Shown here piece by piece: positions 22,472 to 34,915 of a stretch of 64,000 nucleotides of DNA. Numbering within the stretch: position 1 is the first letter of the stretch; each line of letters opens with the position of its first letter. Under the pieces are notes generated by a model. That model was not told the DNA's origin. It was given only the letters and a program-made list of their open reading frames with translations, and searched no databases. The stretch lies in contig VCJN01001409.1 in NCBI GenBank assembly GCA_006384855.1, positions 62,001 through 126,000 on the forward strand. Direction: 5' to 3'. The stretch is from Tetraselmis striata (Eukaryota; Chlorophyta; Chlorodendrophyceae; Chlorodendrales; Chlorodendraceae). A program made the translations under genes and the position numbers.

Positions 22472-24164
22472 GGAAGATTTTATCCGTTGTCTTTGGTGCC
22501 CCCCCCCCCCTTTTTGGGCCCCCCCCTTTGGAAAAACTTCCTTCCTCTGCAGTACTGCTAAAGTACTGCCATCAAACAAATAACAAGGAAACATCATGTT
22601 TGTGCCTTGTAAGCATGCATGAACATCCAAGGCAACTAAAAACATGTTATAGATGAACTTCTATGGGTATTGGGCACCCCCACCTTCAGGTAAAAAAAAG
22701 GGGGGGACTGTGACAGTACTTTGTGCAGTTCTATAGACAAGGCTTGGGCAGCAAATAGGCCGTTAATATAGATGCAGGAGGATGTATAGAAGACCACGGC
22801 ACATAGATGAATAGGACACATAGATGAATGTAATAAATGACAATGATGTTTACATTGTCAACCCCATACCCGCTCGACTGTATGAGACAGCATAGACGGG
22901 GGTGTCCAGCAGCCGGTGGCTAATAAGCGAGCGCATGTCGGTTGGGAAATCGCGGTTGGTGGCCAGCGCTTTCAGCGCCTCGATGGTCTCCACATGCGAC
23001 GCCGTCTCGGCCGACCGTACCGGCTCCTCCATCAGTTTTGAATTAAGGTCATAGTCGCGCTGCTTGCCGAGCCGCTCCTCATACCGAAACAGCGAGAGCT
23101 CTAGAGCTTTTAGCAACGCCATGATGCCCGGCCAGTTGCCCTTCTGGACCCAATTACCGTTGCCGGACAACGCGTACTGAGGTACTCCAACGACTTCGGA
23201 ACGTTCGGCCGATCTGCCTTATGTCCAAGTTTCTTCTTCCCAAAGAACTGCGTGAAACGTTTGTCCGGCGGGGCGGGCCCTTTGCATAGCTGCTCCCATA
23301 CCCCAGATATAGCGCCAGTCTTGGAACGAGAGCTGAGAGGGAACAAGGCGCGATGGAGGGCGAAGACGAAGTCGAAGCCGACCGATTTAGCCATGTCCGC
23401 CGACCAACCGACGCCCTCTAACTCTTGCCAGTCTATCAGGGAGGTGTAGTGATGGTTTTTGGCAAACAGTGGGGCGCCGCTAGGTACTTTGTGAGTAGGG
23501 AGGCGGTGATGACTCTTAGGGCTCGGCGCGGCGCTGGCCATCATCATCGTCGGGAACGGGTTGTGCAGTGCTTGCCGAGACCTAGCGGGGCGCTGGCAAC
23601 CGACCTTAATCGTAACCGTTCTCGTCTCAAGGAACGCCAAGGTGTATGTCACTGCCTATGACTAGCAGGAACGCTGTGCAGTCTCGCGAAAGCCCACGGT
23701 CGTGCCGGATGCCGGCCAGGCCCACCATCTTGATATCGGTGTCAGCAAGCAGGGGCTGGTAGTCGGGGGCCTAGGCCTCGATTGCCTCATTCAGCTGGTC
23801 CGTAGAGTTCTTGTCGCCCCACTCCTGAGCGCCTAGCTTTATCCATACGTTCCGCACTGCGGTCCTGCCGTCAACGGAAATGGTGACGCACGCCGCCAGT
23901 GACGCCAGGAGCGAGGGACATAGTGGTGCTTCATGGTGTGGGCGGCGGGTGCTGGTGGTGGTGGGATAGGGTGGAGCGATACTGGATATAAGGAAGGCAA
24001 TAAGTGGGCAGATGAGATGTTGGTGGCTGTCCTAAGTAGCTCCCCGGCCAGGCCCGGCGCAAGGCTTGCGGGCTATTACACTATAAGTTTTTTTCCGATA
24101 AAAGAAGATTACCCCCCCTTTTTCCGAGCAAAATCGCCACCAAAGACAACGGATAAAATCTTCC
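22472..24164 (-). mobile_element. 1.7-kb element with at least 27-bp perfect terminal inverted repeats
   Basis: 22472-22498 and 24138-24164 are perfect inverted copies (GGAAGATTTTATCCGTTGTC and 7 more bases). Just inside each end is a C-rich/T-rich block (22499-22530; 24110-24125). Inside, on -, lies a decayed protein gene (see 22855-23935). No target duplication is obvious. Family not identified; it does not look like hAT or Mariner from the ends. Confidence 0.75.
22855..23935 (-). pseudogene. Unrecognised ORF of the 1.7-kb TIR element
   Basis: Three consecutive protein-like stretches on - : about 23920-23650 (CVTISVDGRTAVRNVWIKLG, one internal stop), 23652-23160 (LIDWQELEGVGWSADMAKSV) and 23170-22853 (KGNWPGIMALLKALELSLFR ... 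RSLISHRLLDTPVY, stop TGA). They lie in different frames, with changes near 23650 and 23165. I see no DDE or RT motif. It may be a DNA-binding or accessory protein of the element, or cargo. Confidence 0.45.
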
Positions 24165-24285
24165 AGGCCTTATGCAATTACCGAGTATTTTTGGATTTTG
24201 GTATATTTTCTCATCAAAATACTAAACTACACGCGGCGCTTCGCGCCGGGGATTTGTGGAGGTGCCCCTACGCCTTGGGTTCAGC

Positions 24286-24541
24286 CTCGTGCGGGATGCG
24301 GGCCGCTTTCAGCTTGTAGTGTTGATCTTTCAGATTTGATTTTAGCGGTAGATTTGTTAATAATTTTAAAGCAGTATTAATTGAAAAAACAGATCAAATC
24401 TCCAAGCCGCGTAAAAGCGGGCCGCTGACTAATGGTGTGCATTACAAAAAGGCCAGTAACAAACCCACAGCTAAGTAAAACCAGTATTATTAAAAGATCA
24501 TCTACAAGCCGCCGGAAAGCGGCCCGCATCCCGCACGAGGC
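24286..24541. repeat. Short hairpin-like element with ~27-bp inverted ends
   Basis: GCCTCGTGCGGGATGCGGGC (24286 on) is repeated inverted at 24515-24541. The space between is AT-rich. The right arm is also the outer arm of the reverse transcriptase element that follows, and a third copy occurs at 27364. Confidence 0.7.
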
Positions 24542-27475
24542 CGCGCCGGTCGGGTCGGTCGTCAGGTCTACGGGGCGGGCACGGCGCGAAACGCCAAGCC
24601 CGCCGCGTGTACCGGAATCGGACGCCGGACGCCGTCGTTCGACCGTCGCCCGTCCGTCGACGGACGCCGGGCCCCGGGTTGGCGGACGCGGGGCTGTACA
24701 TGTGAGTGACATGAGGCGGCCACACCATACCGGCACACCATGCGCGTGCCGTACCAGCAACTCAAGCAGCACGTGGCGGCGGGGCCCTCAGGCATGCGCA
24801 ACGAGTATCTCCGCTGCTTGGTGGCCGAATACGCCCCGGCGTCCGAGCCCGCGGCAGTCCGCGCCATGTCGGAGGTTGCCTCCATGTACCTCCAAGGTCG
24901 CCTGCCCGGGTGGTTCAACCGGCTCTTCGCCTCTGCTAGGCTCGTGGCACCTGTCAAGAAGCTAGGCGAGGGGAGGGCCCCGGACGTGCGGCATGTGGCA
25001 GTCGGGGAGGCGGAGCGGCGCGCAGCGGAGCGGGCAGTGGTGGACAACATGAAGGAGGCATACGTGTCGGTGCTCGCTCCATCTCAGCTCGGCGTTGGCA
25101 TTCCCGCGGGCGACTCTGTGCTCATCCACGGCGTCCGGCTCATCGCCGAGAAGCTTGGCCCACGTGCCGTCATCGTCCACACAGACCTTCGCAACGCTTA
25201 CAACGAGGCATGGCGCCGCACCATCATCCAACGCCACATCGATTGCTCTCCACTACACCCAGTCATCCCTCCGCCCCTAGCCTCCCTCTCCACGGATTCG
25301 TATCTGGTCGTGGACGACCGGTCGGCCCCTCTGCGGTCGGAGGATGGCGTGCAACAGGGCGCACCTTTGGCCACGACTTCCTTTTGCGTTGCGATTCACC
25401 CCGAGGTGCAGCAGTGTGATACCACGTTGGAGGTCAATGACGGGGCGGCGCGCTTCAACGGCGACGATGGATTTTTGGTGGGCCCCCCGGAGCACGTTTG
25501 GCCGGCTCTTCACGCCTTCCGCACGTCCATCAAGCCGTCCGTGGGGCTTGAGGTGCGCTTCGACAAGATGCAGGCGTACAGCGCAGACATGGAGGCCGTG
25601 CGGCGTGAGGCTCCGCCCGACATCGAGTGGCCCGAGTTAGATGGCCATCACGGCATCGCGGTCCTCAACGTGCCGCTCGGATCGCCAGAGTATGTGCAGG
25701 CGTACATGCGCGGCAAGGCGGAGGAGCTACGACAGGAGGTGGACGCTAGCCTGAGCAAGCTTCTGTCTGCCAAGCCCATCCTCCCGTCGGTACTCCCACG
25801 CCCTGCATCACCACGCATGGGCCATGCTCAAGCATTGCATGCAACACAAGGCGGGGTATTGGCTCCGCAATTGTCTTCCGTCCGAGGTGGAGGCCTTTGC
25901 GGAGGCGGTGGATGCCACCATCCTCGCGGCGGTCGAACGGGCGCTAGGGGTCTCTTTTGATCCCTCCACGTACGGCACCGACACCAATCCGGTGGTCACC
26001 GCTTTCTTGGCGGAGCTTTTGCACGACCCCGACCCCATGGCAGCGGAGGTGGCTACCATGAGCGAGGATGCTGTGGCCAGGGCGCGTAGCAGGCTTCACC
26101 TCCCCACTCGGTTGAAGAGAGCTGGCATCCGCCGCATGGCTACCGTTCGTGATGCCGCCTTCATCGGCTGCATGAATGCCATCCTCCCAATGTTCCTGAC
26201 TAGGAACTCCGGCACCAACACCCCCACCCCTAGTTTCTTCGACCCACAGCTCGGGTCCGTACTTGGCCGAGGCAGCTTCAACGCAACTTCTTCCGCTCGC
26301 CAGTATGACCACTTCCTCAACGATGCTCATGGGTCGGACAGCTACGCCGCGGAGATGCGCGAGGCGTGGGGCCGCCTCCAAGCGGCTACTGCTGGCCATC
26401 TCTGCGACGCAGATGCGCGCCAGATGGAGCGGGAAGTGGAGGCTGCGTCGGGCTCGCAAAAGGAGCTGACGGCATTTCTAGACCAGGCCAACAACTCTCG
26501 GCTTCGAAATGAGCTGTGCGCTCTCCCTGCCACATGTAGGGAACGGATCTTGTTCAACTAGCTCGACGCGCGCGGCGTCAGGCATGTGGACAGTGGCCAT
26601 CCCCGCCGCGCGGACAGCCATGACTCCGCATGAGCTGCGGGAGGTCGCTGCCGGGTACTTCCTTCTGCCTAGCCCTTGCTTGGCCCCGGTGGTTGGGAGC
26701 CAGATCATTCTGCCCTCGACGGAGCACAACCCCGTCATTGTTGACCTATACGGCGACGCGCTCATGAACCTCCCGGCGCCCGGAGACGCTCACTGGCGTG
26801 TACAGCACGACGCTATCGCAGATGCCTTCCGCGATCATTGTGTCCACGACCTAGATATCGCGGTACGGGGGGAGGTAGATGACTTGTTCCAGCAGGCAGT
26901 ACCTCTCGGCAACACCGTACCCAGGGATGAACTCAAGGACCTAGTGCCGGACGCAGAGCTCTCCCTTCCGGCGTTCAACGTCGTGACCGGGAGTTATGGT
27001 CCCCGGAGCTTGAAGTCCACGCTGCTGGAGTTCAAGAATATGCGGTACGGGGTCAAGTACACTGCAGTGCCCCGGGCCACGGCTGTGGATCGGTTTGAGC
27101 GCTCCATGTTGGGCGACATACAACGGGGGTTTGCTGCGCGGGATGCGGCGTGGCATAACACGGAGCTCGGACAGAAGGGTCGTCCTCTTCGAGACATCCT
27201 GGATATGTCGGAGTGCACGGGCATGGTCTTCGGCACAGTGGGTGAGGTGAGCAAGGGGGTACGCCGCACAGTGCGCGGTATCGCATGCTTGGCTGCGGAT
27301 CGGGTTGCTCGCTCATCGCAGGGCACTCGGTGCACCACCCGGGCTCATGACTCATCCATCCCGCCTTGTGCGGGATGCGGGCCGCTTTTAGGCGGCTTGC
27401 TGTGTTGTTTTTCTAATTCTGGGGAACTGCCCCTTTTTGTAATTCACACCGGTACTACTAATCCTTAAACCATAA
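24425..27475 (+). mobile_element. Reverse transcriptase-endonuclease element between inverted arms
   Basis: About 115 bases at the left (24425-24541) recur inverted and diverged at the right (27364-27475): GCGGGATGCGGGCCGCTTT, GGCGGCTTG and a TTTTTGTAAT-CACACC block line up in order. Between them lie the frames described at 24740-27410. LINEs do not normally carry long inverted ends; DIRS elements do, but this RT is not of the DIRS type. It could instead be a LINE inserted between two copies of the short hairpin element. Confidence 0.6.
24740..27410 (+). pseudogene. RT with C-terminal restriction-like endonuclease (LINE-like)
   Basis: First frame (24740-25960) has AAGPSGMRNEYLR, RT motif A (HTDLRNAYNEAW), motif B (EDGVQQGAPLATTSF) and motif C as GDDGFLVGP, i.e. 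DDG instead of the usual ADD. The frame changes near 25830; 25824-26561 encodes a helical linker (LPTRLKRAGIRRMATVRDAA). It changes again near 26560; 26575-27330 ends with PDAELSLPAF and LLEFKNMRYG, fitting a PD-(D/E)XK nuclease as in R2/CRE-like LINEs, followed by VDRFERSMLGDIQRGF. So it is a LINE-like polyprotein with two frame changes. No zinc finger recognised at the N-terminus. Confidence 0.6.
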
Positions 27476-28080
27476 TCAGCACTAAAAACGCGCTGCGATA
27501 CCGCGTTATTTTGGCGTATCAGACGAATATCAAGCGTGTCTGGGCTAGAATACACGCGCGTCCATTCAGCCGTATTGCTAAAAGTGTATATCGCCGCTCG
27601 CGGAGCGAGGGGGGGTGGGGGGGGGGGGGCATGGAGGGGGGGTCTGGGGGGGCATCCTGGGAAATATTTTTGGGATTTGCCCTTCATTAGGGGCATTTCT
27701 CTTATACATTTTTTTGCACGAAATCTCTTATACAAAGCTGAAATCTTGCATGACATGTTTACAATATATTCCACGAATGGCAGTGTGGAAAGCGCTTTGC
27801 TTATCCTATCTGTCATTCTGGACACTATACACACTTGACAACCCTATTTCTATTTTTGTGTGAAAGCCAGAAGCGCTAGCCATTCCATTGGGAATTCTTG
27901 TACCTATTTAATTAGTAACCTTCCAATGCATCGGACAAAGAAGCTATATGCGTGATGGCTAGCAGGCGCATTCCACATGATACCCGCACAAAAATACTAC
28001 CAAATATAGGCACTGCGATCACGACGTGTAATTTGGTGCTCAGCAACAGCGATGCGGGCGGAATTTACCAGTGTGGCCTT
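27476..28080. other. AT-rich spacer with G-rich block
   Basis: Contains a G13 run (27617-27629) next to a short GC hairpin (CGCTCGCGGAGCG, 27596). No gene seen. Confidence 0.5.
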
Positions 28081-29049
28081 TCACAAGGCAAAGTCCACAA
28101 AGAGCGCGTTCAACTCGCCATCGACAAATGTCACCAACCCCACCGCCTGACCAGTACGGTGGAGCTCGGTAACCTTGTATGCTTTCATGGCGAATAGCTG
28201 CTCACGTCCGGTGGCTGGATCTACCCTACACAGGAAGGCTCTGATCCGCCCAATTGTGACGTGATACAAACTTTCTACAAAACCCTCTATGAAGTTCTTG
28301 CTATCATTTATGGAACCTACAGGAAGACCACACAAGTGCATGTCATGTCTACGTTTCGCTGCCTTGCGCTCCTCATCAACGCGCCGCACCTCCTCCGCCA
28401 CAGCGTTAGCGGAGGGAATGACGCCTGCTGTAGCCATTGTAGTGATAGCGCCGTTGATAATACGATGCATCGCAACATTATCGGTTGACAATTGCTTGAC
28501 GCCCATGATGTGCGCTCCACCGGGTTGCACCAATCGCTGCGGCGGCTGAGGTGGCATTGCCTGTGGGTTGGGGGGCGAGCCAACATGAATCGTGGCTGGT
28601 GCTCCACCGCTTGCTGCCTGCAATCCTGTCGCAGCTGATGGGACTGCTGCAGCCTGTGTTGTCGCTGCTTCGGATGCATGCCGCTGACCGTGGTGTGCCT
28701 CCGCAGGTGCTTGCTCCTCCGCCAGGTTAGTTCTCTGTGCAGAGCCTTCCCGTCCCTAGACAGTCCCGTCAGTCAAGCGAGGCTGATGCCGCTCGAGCTC
28801 CTCTGGATGCGCTGTTACCACGTGGTTCTTAAAGATCTTCGTACAGCTCCATTCGGTTTTGGCGGCTTCTTTTGTGACGCGCCAAAAGCATCTAATGCGT
28901 CTTCTCGACGCGCGAATCCCTTCCTGCCCTTCCACATATTCCCACATACTCCGAGCAGTCAGTGATGCCGAATGGCTTGGCCGCCTTGGGCATTGCGCAG
29001 CATGTGGTGGGCGCGACGCTGCTGGTGACTGTGGCATGTGGGCAGGCAC
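28081..29049 (-). pseudogene. BED-finger-like segment plus unrecognised domain
   Basis: 29049-28756 encodes SMWEYVEGQEG...CFWRVTKEAAK then SCTKIFKNHVVTAHPEELER, resembling a BED/C2H2-type finger of transposases. From about 28760 a second frame continues down to 28081: an Ala/Gln/Pro-rich linker, then VAEEVRRVDEERKAAKRRHD and VTIGRIRAFLCRVDPATGRE...VTFVDGELNALFVDFAL (stop). The two frames do not join by a normal intron, so this is either one broken gene or two pieces. It may come from a transposon. Confidence 0.35.
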
Positions 29050-29505
29050 TTTGGGCGGCGGGAGTAGCAGTCAGCACAACGCAAATACATAGGCCGTGGG
29101 CAGCACAAGAGTGGAAGGGGGGGGGGGGGGGGGGGGGGAGGCACGGGGCGGGCTCACATTCACAGAAACGACGGGGCGACGGCGGGTAGGAACGGCGGGC
29201 GGAACGGCAGACCGAGTGCAGCAGGACGGCCGGCGGGCCGCGGCGCTGCTGGTGACTGCGGCCTACGCCGCCCTACGGGCAGGCGCATTGGGCGGCGGGA
29301 GTAGCAGTGGTCAGCACACCGCAAATACATAGGCCGTGGGCAGCACAGTAGTGGGGAGGAGGGGGAACTGGGCGGGATCACCTTTACGGAAAAGACAGGG
29401 CGACGGCGGGCAGGAACGGCGGGCAGACGGGGTGCAGCAGGGAGGGGGGCAGGGAGATGTAGCGACTGTAGCCCACAAGCTGTGGGATCCGCAGCATCGT
29501 GGCGG
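29013..29505. repeat. Two tandem ~237-bp units
   Basis: GGCGGCGGGAGTAGCAGT, CGCAAATACATAGGCCGTGG and GCTGCTGGTGACTG recur with a period of 237 bases (29054 and 29291). The first unit carries a G22 run (29117-29138) that the second lacks, so the units differ mainly by homopolymer growth. Confidence 0.75.
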
Positions 29506-29906
29506 CGGCACCGTGCGAGTCCTGGTACCATCAGCGTGAACGAGTAGCGACTACCAGGTAGTCAGTCACTACTTCATGCATCTCGGCTACTGGTAGCTGC
29601 GGTAATGTATCTTGTCGCTTAGAACGAAGTCCAGTCGGCGTAAAGATCACAACAGCATGGTCGCTACATTGATATTGTATTGCCATATTAAATTGATCAA
29701 GAGCATCAGAACTATGGTCGCTACTAGGGGGTACCCCTAGCGGGCGGGCGATATCAGTTTGTTCATTTGCTGGCCAGCGACATGATGCACTGTGTTGTCC
29801 AGCTGACGGTACGTTACAGTATGTTATCTTGAACAAGTGCAGTGAACTGCGTTTTAGTAGTTGAAGATGTTATTCCTGGCCAACAAACAGCTGGCCAGGA
29901 TTCTCC

Positions 29907-30235
29907 CGTGTAGTTATACACTGCTAAGATCATATAAATGTCCGCATTTAGTCCATTTCCTTCCACCGGCTGCTAATTCCTATTATTTGTTAATAATATT
30001 CCTATTAAATTAACATGAATCAAGCAGTCGTCAATATTAAATAATTCTCTAATGCCACACGGTAGCAGCGTGTAATAATACACTGCTAAAATCATAAATT
30101 TCCGCATTGACTTGCACCGGCTGCTATTTCCTATTTATTTGCAAATAACAATCGTCTTCAATGAATATAAATACAGCACACAACAGACACCGGTATTTAA
30201 TAATTCTCCGATGCCACACGGCACACGGTAGCATC
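29907..30235. repeat. Two tandem ~165-bp AT-rich units
   Basis: Units at 29907-30068 and 30069-30235 share CGTGTA, ACACTGCTAA, CACCGGCTGCTA, TAATTCTC and ATGCCACACGG in order, with indels between. Confidence 0.75.
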
Positions 30236-30489
30236 ACAATACAATAAAAGCACGCACTACAACGCCCCCACTTACTCGCTTTTCCTCACCGGCTCAGCCG
30301 CCCCACTGCCCCGCCCCGCCCGCCGTTGCCCACCAAGCGCCCCAGCCGCCCCTACCTCCAACCCCATTGTCCACTGTGCCCCGGCCCCCCTTACCCGCCA
30401 AGGCCATTGTCCACTTCCGCAAACCGGGGGTTAAATGTACACTTTTAGCAACCCGGCCATTCAGAAACATGACGTACTCGTACCTTTAC

Positions 30490-30733
30490 CGTGAAATCAA
30501 ACGACCGAACATACAACGGTTGATTTACGAAGACACAGCACGCGAAGAGGGAGGAGGAGGACATTCGAAACTTTTTAACATGTTTCCGGTATAATTAGAG
30601 ATAAATTCGTCTTAGATGCAGAATTTTTTACGGACTGTGGTACAAGCGCCTAGAAATCAAACGAGAAAATATCGAACGTATGACGGTCCATTCACGAAGA
30701 CGCAGAACACGCGGAGGAGGAGGAGGACGCCTC
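30490..30733 (+). repeat. Diverged tandem pair, ~157-bp period
   Basis: AAATCAAACGA, ACGAAGACGCAGAACACGC-type and GGAGGAGGAGGA blocks recur at 30500-30562 and 30655-30733. Confidence 0.6.
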
Positions 30734-31356
30734 AGATTTTGTAATGATAACGCTGTGATACTGGTATTCCTTCGCTCACACTGCGGGCAATTTCGGACCA
30801 CATCCTCCGTTTTCTCCGCTCAACCCAAGGGGTAGGGGAAATACTGTGTCGCGGCGACCCTGGCGCGAATACATTTTATGGTCACATTGGTAACTTTTCG
30901 TCTAGCACATGTAGCGACTAATCATTACACCGGGATATTCTGTCACCGATAGCGGGTTTTTTCCCGCCCCGGGACAGGACTGGCACCAGTGAAACCCTTG
31001 CAGCGTCTCTACGACGGCCGATTGGGCAGCAATCCAGTTACGGAAAGCCCTGGGTAGGCGACGCTCTGTTATAGTCATCAAGTAGCAAATTGCCGAAGCA
31101 TTCTGCAAGACTAATTAGAGGCCAGTGACGGAATTTCCAACAGTGTTGGATCACCGTCTAAAACACTGCCATCAAAATACCTGGCACTGGCCACGAAAGG
31201 TCCGCCCTACCCGTTTGGGCGCGCGTCGGCCCATTCGAGTAATGCGTTTGCCCCAACCCGCGGAGCAAAGCATTTCGGGAGTGCGATACATGTGCAACCA
31301 AGAAGGCAATGTGAGGGAGGGCCCGACGCCATAGCCGGAAAATTTTCCCATTCCCA

Positions 31357-33940
31357 TTAAAATCCAGGGCGCCGCGAAGGGAAGGGGGGACCCCGCCCAA
31401 AATAGGCAGTTAAGTCCCCAGGTGTTGACACAATAACCTGACTACTAATAAAATCCCTGAACTCCGGAACTAACAACCCAAAAGTATGACGGTGATACCC
31501 CCACCGCGGGCACTCCACCAACATATGTTCGATAGTCTCAGATTCACCTCCGCCACATGCAGCAGGGCAGTGTTCCAGGAACCGCGCAGGCATGGCATGA
31601 ATCCGGGCCAACCGGCGGGCAGTGGGAAATACTCGGGTGCGTAACTGTATCATAATGTGCAGACCGGCCACAACCCCCGCGGGGACACCCTCACCGTACT
31701 GTGGCAACGGGTTTGACGCATAAGACGCATGGACACATATACCCCAGGTTTTATTGCGTGCTAACGATGCCGACGATTCGTAACGCGCCCACACCGATGC
31801 CTTTACTAGTTTAGCGGCATCGCGCGGCTAGTGACCTCCACTCAAGTGGAAAGTGCGCCCCCTCAGCTAGCCCTACGTTCGCCCTAGGTAGTCGATCTAA
31901 CCACCGCACAGTCCCTGACGTCCACGTGTTAGGGCGCGCCCGACTTGGCTGATCTACTAAATGGGTTATACATGTATTCAAGTCGGATGCTTTAAGGAGC
32001 GCCCGAGCCCGTGCCGCAGCGGCCGTAGCCTCTATGGGCGCAATATCCAATTCCCGCATCATCGGTGCAGTGGCCACCCCAGGGGAGTTTTTACCCACCC
32101 CAATGAGGCACCGCAAGCACTGATTGAATACGGTTTGTAATTTATTTGCACCGCTAGTTCTATCCATGCCCCATACTTAACACCCGTACGTTAAAACCGG
32201 CAGTACACAGGTTTTAAAGACAGACACACGCACATTAATAGGAATTATGTCCCGTCCACCGACTAATACCGAATCGAGCGCCTCAATGGCGCGTTTACCC
32301 TTCTTAATTCGATCGGTCGTCTACTATGTATTGCATACGTAAATCCAACTTAATGACCGTACCCAAGTACCTATATTCATTTACAACCGGTACCCGTCCC
32401 CCCTCAAGCTGCCATCGCGCAGCGAGTTCGCGTAACGCGGTCTCGTCGGAATATCGGCCTAATGCCATCACCCGCCCACACTTAAGTACCCCAAACCCCA
32501 TAAAATGGTCCTCCGCCCACTGCGAGAAGTGGGCGAACATGGCATGCAACTTATCGAACGAGCCTGTGATACCAACAGCGTCGTCCGCGTATAGCTGACA
32601 TGGCACCCTTAGTGGTTGCCTTGCCGCTAATGTGTCGGTGCACCCTGGTACATCACACCCTAGATGTTCTTACTACCCCATCGAACATATCGTTAATATA
32701 TATGTTGAATAGGATGGGGGAAGCGGGGCATCCCTGTCGGAGGCCACGCTCTATGGGTATGGGGTCTGATAGTGTTCCCGGGGCCACCCCTTTCTTGACC
32801 CGTACCATACTATCCATGTACAATGTTTTAATGAAGGTAAGCATATGACCCGTAACTCCTATGGCTTGTAGTTTTAGGAATAAAAGCTCGTGAGGTACGG
32901 TGTCATATGCCTTCCTAAAGTCAATAAAACCCGCGTACGTGGGTAGACCTGCCGCTTGTCGACGAGCCGCGATATCGAACAAGGTGGCGACGTGCATGGG
33001 GCCCTCCTCATTCCGCATAAAACCCGCTTGCCAACGGCGGATGATCCCTTTAGCTTGGCAGACGTATTGCAAGCGTTGGGTAATGACGGTCATAAGGAGT
33101 TTCATAGCGGCACCCATAATCGAAATACCCCCATAATTGTCCATAACGGTCGCGTCGCCTTTCTTTGGCACCGATACTATGGCCGAGCTACGCCACTACT
33201 AGGGGATATAGTTCTTAGTCCATATCCCGTTAATTAAGGCCAGCAATGCCTTGCCAAAATGGCTATTTGGGGCGTATATCGCCAATTTTAAAGCCTCCGC
33301 AGTGATCCTATCCTACCCATGGGCCTTATTATTTTTTAAACGCCTAAGAGCCTTGACTAGTTCCTCCCATGTTATATGCCCATTAATCCCGTTTAGTGCG
33401 GGGGCAATGGGTGGCGATGCACCGTGGCGGTGTTCCCACGCCGCACGGCATATCGCAGCCCGTTGTGCTAGGGGGTGGGGGTCACGCATCAACTCCCGAT
33501 AGTGCCGCGCCCAGCGCGCATTGATTTCGCCCGGCTCGGTATGAAGTACCCCCGATACCGGATCGCGTACTGGTTGCCTGGTCGTTCGCGCCCTCGAATG
33601 AACCCTGCCCGTTACGGAGAGAGCGCGCCCACTCCAGAACTCCCGTCTCCCACCACCCTTCCTAAAATCCTGAACCGCTTCTAGCACGGCCCGCTCCGTC
33701 CCTCTGGCGGCGGCGGTTATTACGTACTAGTGTCCGGACCATATGCCGTGTAGCAGCATATTGTGCCGACGCTAGAGCGGCATCCCGAGGGCCCCTAGTC
33801 CCCCAGCACGCCATAAAGGCCATGCGCCGACGATTAATCGCACCTAGGATAGACCGTTGCAGCCCTAGGCCACGACGCCAGGGCTTGGTAACAGCCCCTA
33901 CCCCACGCGGCGCCGACCATATTGCCTGGATAAAGTGCAA
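31357..33940 (-). pseudogene. LINE unit 1, reverse transcriptase and C-terminal finger
   Basis: Pieces in order: 33940-33662, 33687-33313 (KALRRLKNNKAHG then TAG), 33171-32653 with RT motifs A (GFIDFRKAYDTV) and B (GLRQGCPASPILFNIYIND), 32606-32304 with motif C (LYADDAVG), 32167-31811, and 31794-31357 with a CCHC-like CPAACGGGESETIEHMLVEC. Unit 1 alone reads NYGGIS where the others read NYRGIS. Confidence 0.85.
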
Positions 33941-33998
33941 TCATGAGGGCCCGCCGTCTACATGTGGGTCATCTTGAGGGGTGAGCACCGCGAACGGA

Positions 33999-34915
33999 TT
34001 AGCAGTGACAAAAATCGTGGAACGGCTTTGGCCATTCAGAGGGAGAGTCACCGTAGGCCGGTTTGGGAATGGACCTTGCAGACATGCGTTCATGCAGGGA
34101 AGGTGGACGGGTATCCTCACGGATGGCGCCCACGGGGAAAGAAGACATGACAGGGAAGTGATCGGAGGTGTCCCACGAGTAGTCCACCCATGCTGAGGGC
34201 GAGAGAGGGTGGGGAGGGCCTATGGTGGGAGGCCATGCGATGAAGTGATCGAGAACGCGGCAGCTGCCTCTCCGACAAGTACCTCGTTCGCGCGCCGATG
34301 CATCTCGCGGCCACATGGGCTTACCGCCGTGAAGGCACCGCCAACGCCTGAGTAGAGCCGTCAACTCCCTTTCATCCATGTTCCAACCCCCCCCCCCCCC
34401 CCCCCCACCACGATCATATCCCTCGGATAACTCGTACGAAGCCGCGCCAACTCTTCGCGCAGGTGGTCCCGATACGGTTCCTCCTGTGAGCCGGTGGGCA
34501 TGTAGGCCGAGATAAATATAGTGGCCGCGGAGTCACTGCAACCTCCCCCCACCCGGACACAGGTCCAACATGGGTGGGGCGCGCCGACTGCCCGCGCCCG
34601 GTACGGCGACCGGACTAACACACAACACCCACGTTCCGATGCAACGCGGTCACCGAACGAATAGCAGTCAGAGTACCCATTAAAACGCACTCGCATATCG
34701 GTCGCCCTAACCGTGGTCTCTTGAACGAGCAGAACATCTACAAATCGCTCGATCAGCAGCGCGCCAACATCCTCCACCTTAGAAGACAACCCGTCCACAT
34801 TAAGTGTCACAACGCACAGGTGGGCGGGCATGGGAGGGAAGGGAAAGGGAAAGGGGTGGGGGGGAGGGGGAGGGCGGGCGGCGTGGCGGTCCCAGTACGA
34901 GCGGTGTTCCCGCAA
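33999..34915 (-). pseudogene. LINE unit 1, APE endonuclease
   Basis: Starts near MPAHLCVVTLNVDGLSSK; has LLVQETTVR (QET motif), ISAYMPTG (Y-P motif), and further on DYSWDTSDHFPVMS (SDHxPV motif). The GGDWN-type motif is overrun by the C20 tract (poly(G) in sense), which also breaks the frame here. Confidence 0.85.

Larger units (their letters stand above)
29530..30970. other. AT-rich intergenic region left of the LINE array
   Basis: Holds two tandem repeat families (29907-30235 and 30490-30733) and several TAGTCGCTA-type motifs (29543, 29659, 29715, 30910). No gene seen. Confidence 0.5.

Noticed and set aside
31357-33940. TAG recoded as an amino acid (several LINE stops are TAG)
   Set aside because: The same frames also have a TAA and true frame changes, and host genes stop normally (TGA, TAA). 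Decay explains it better.
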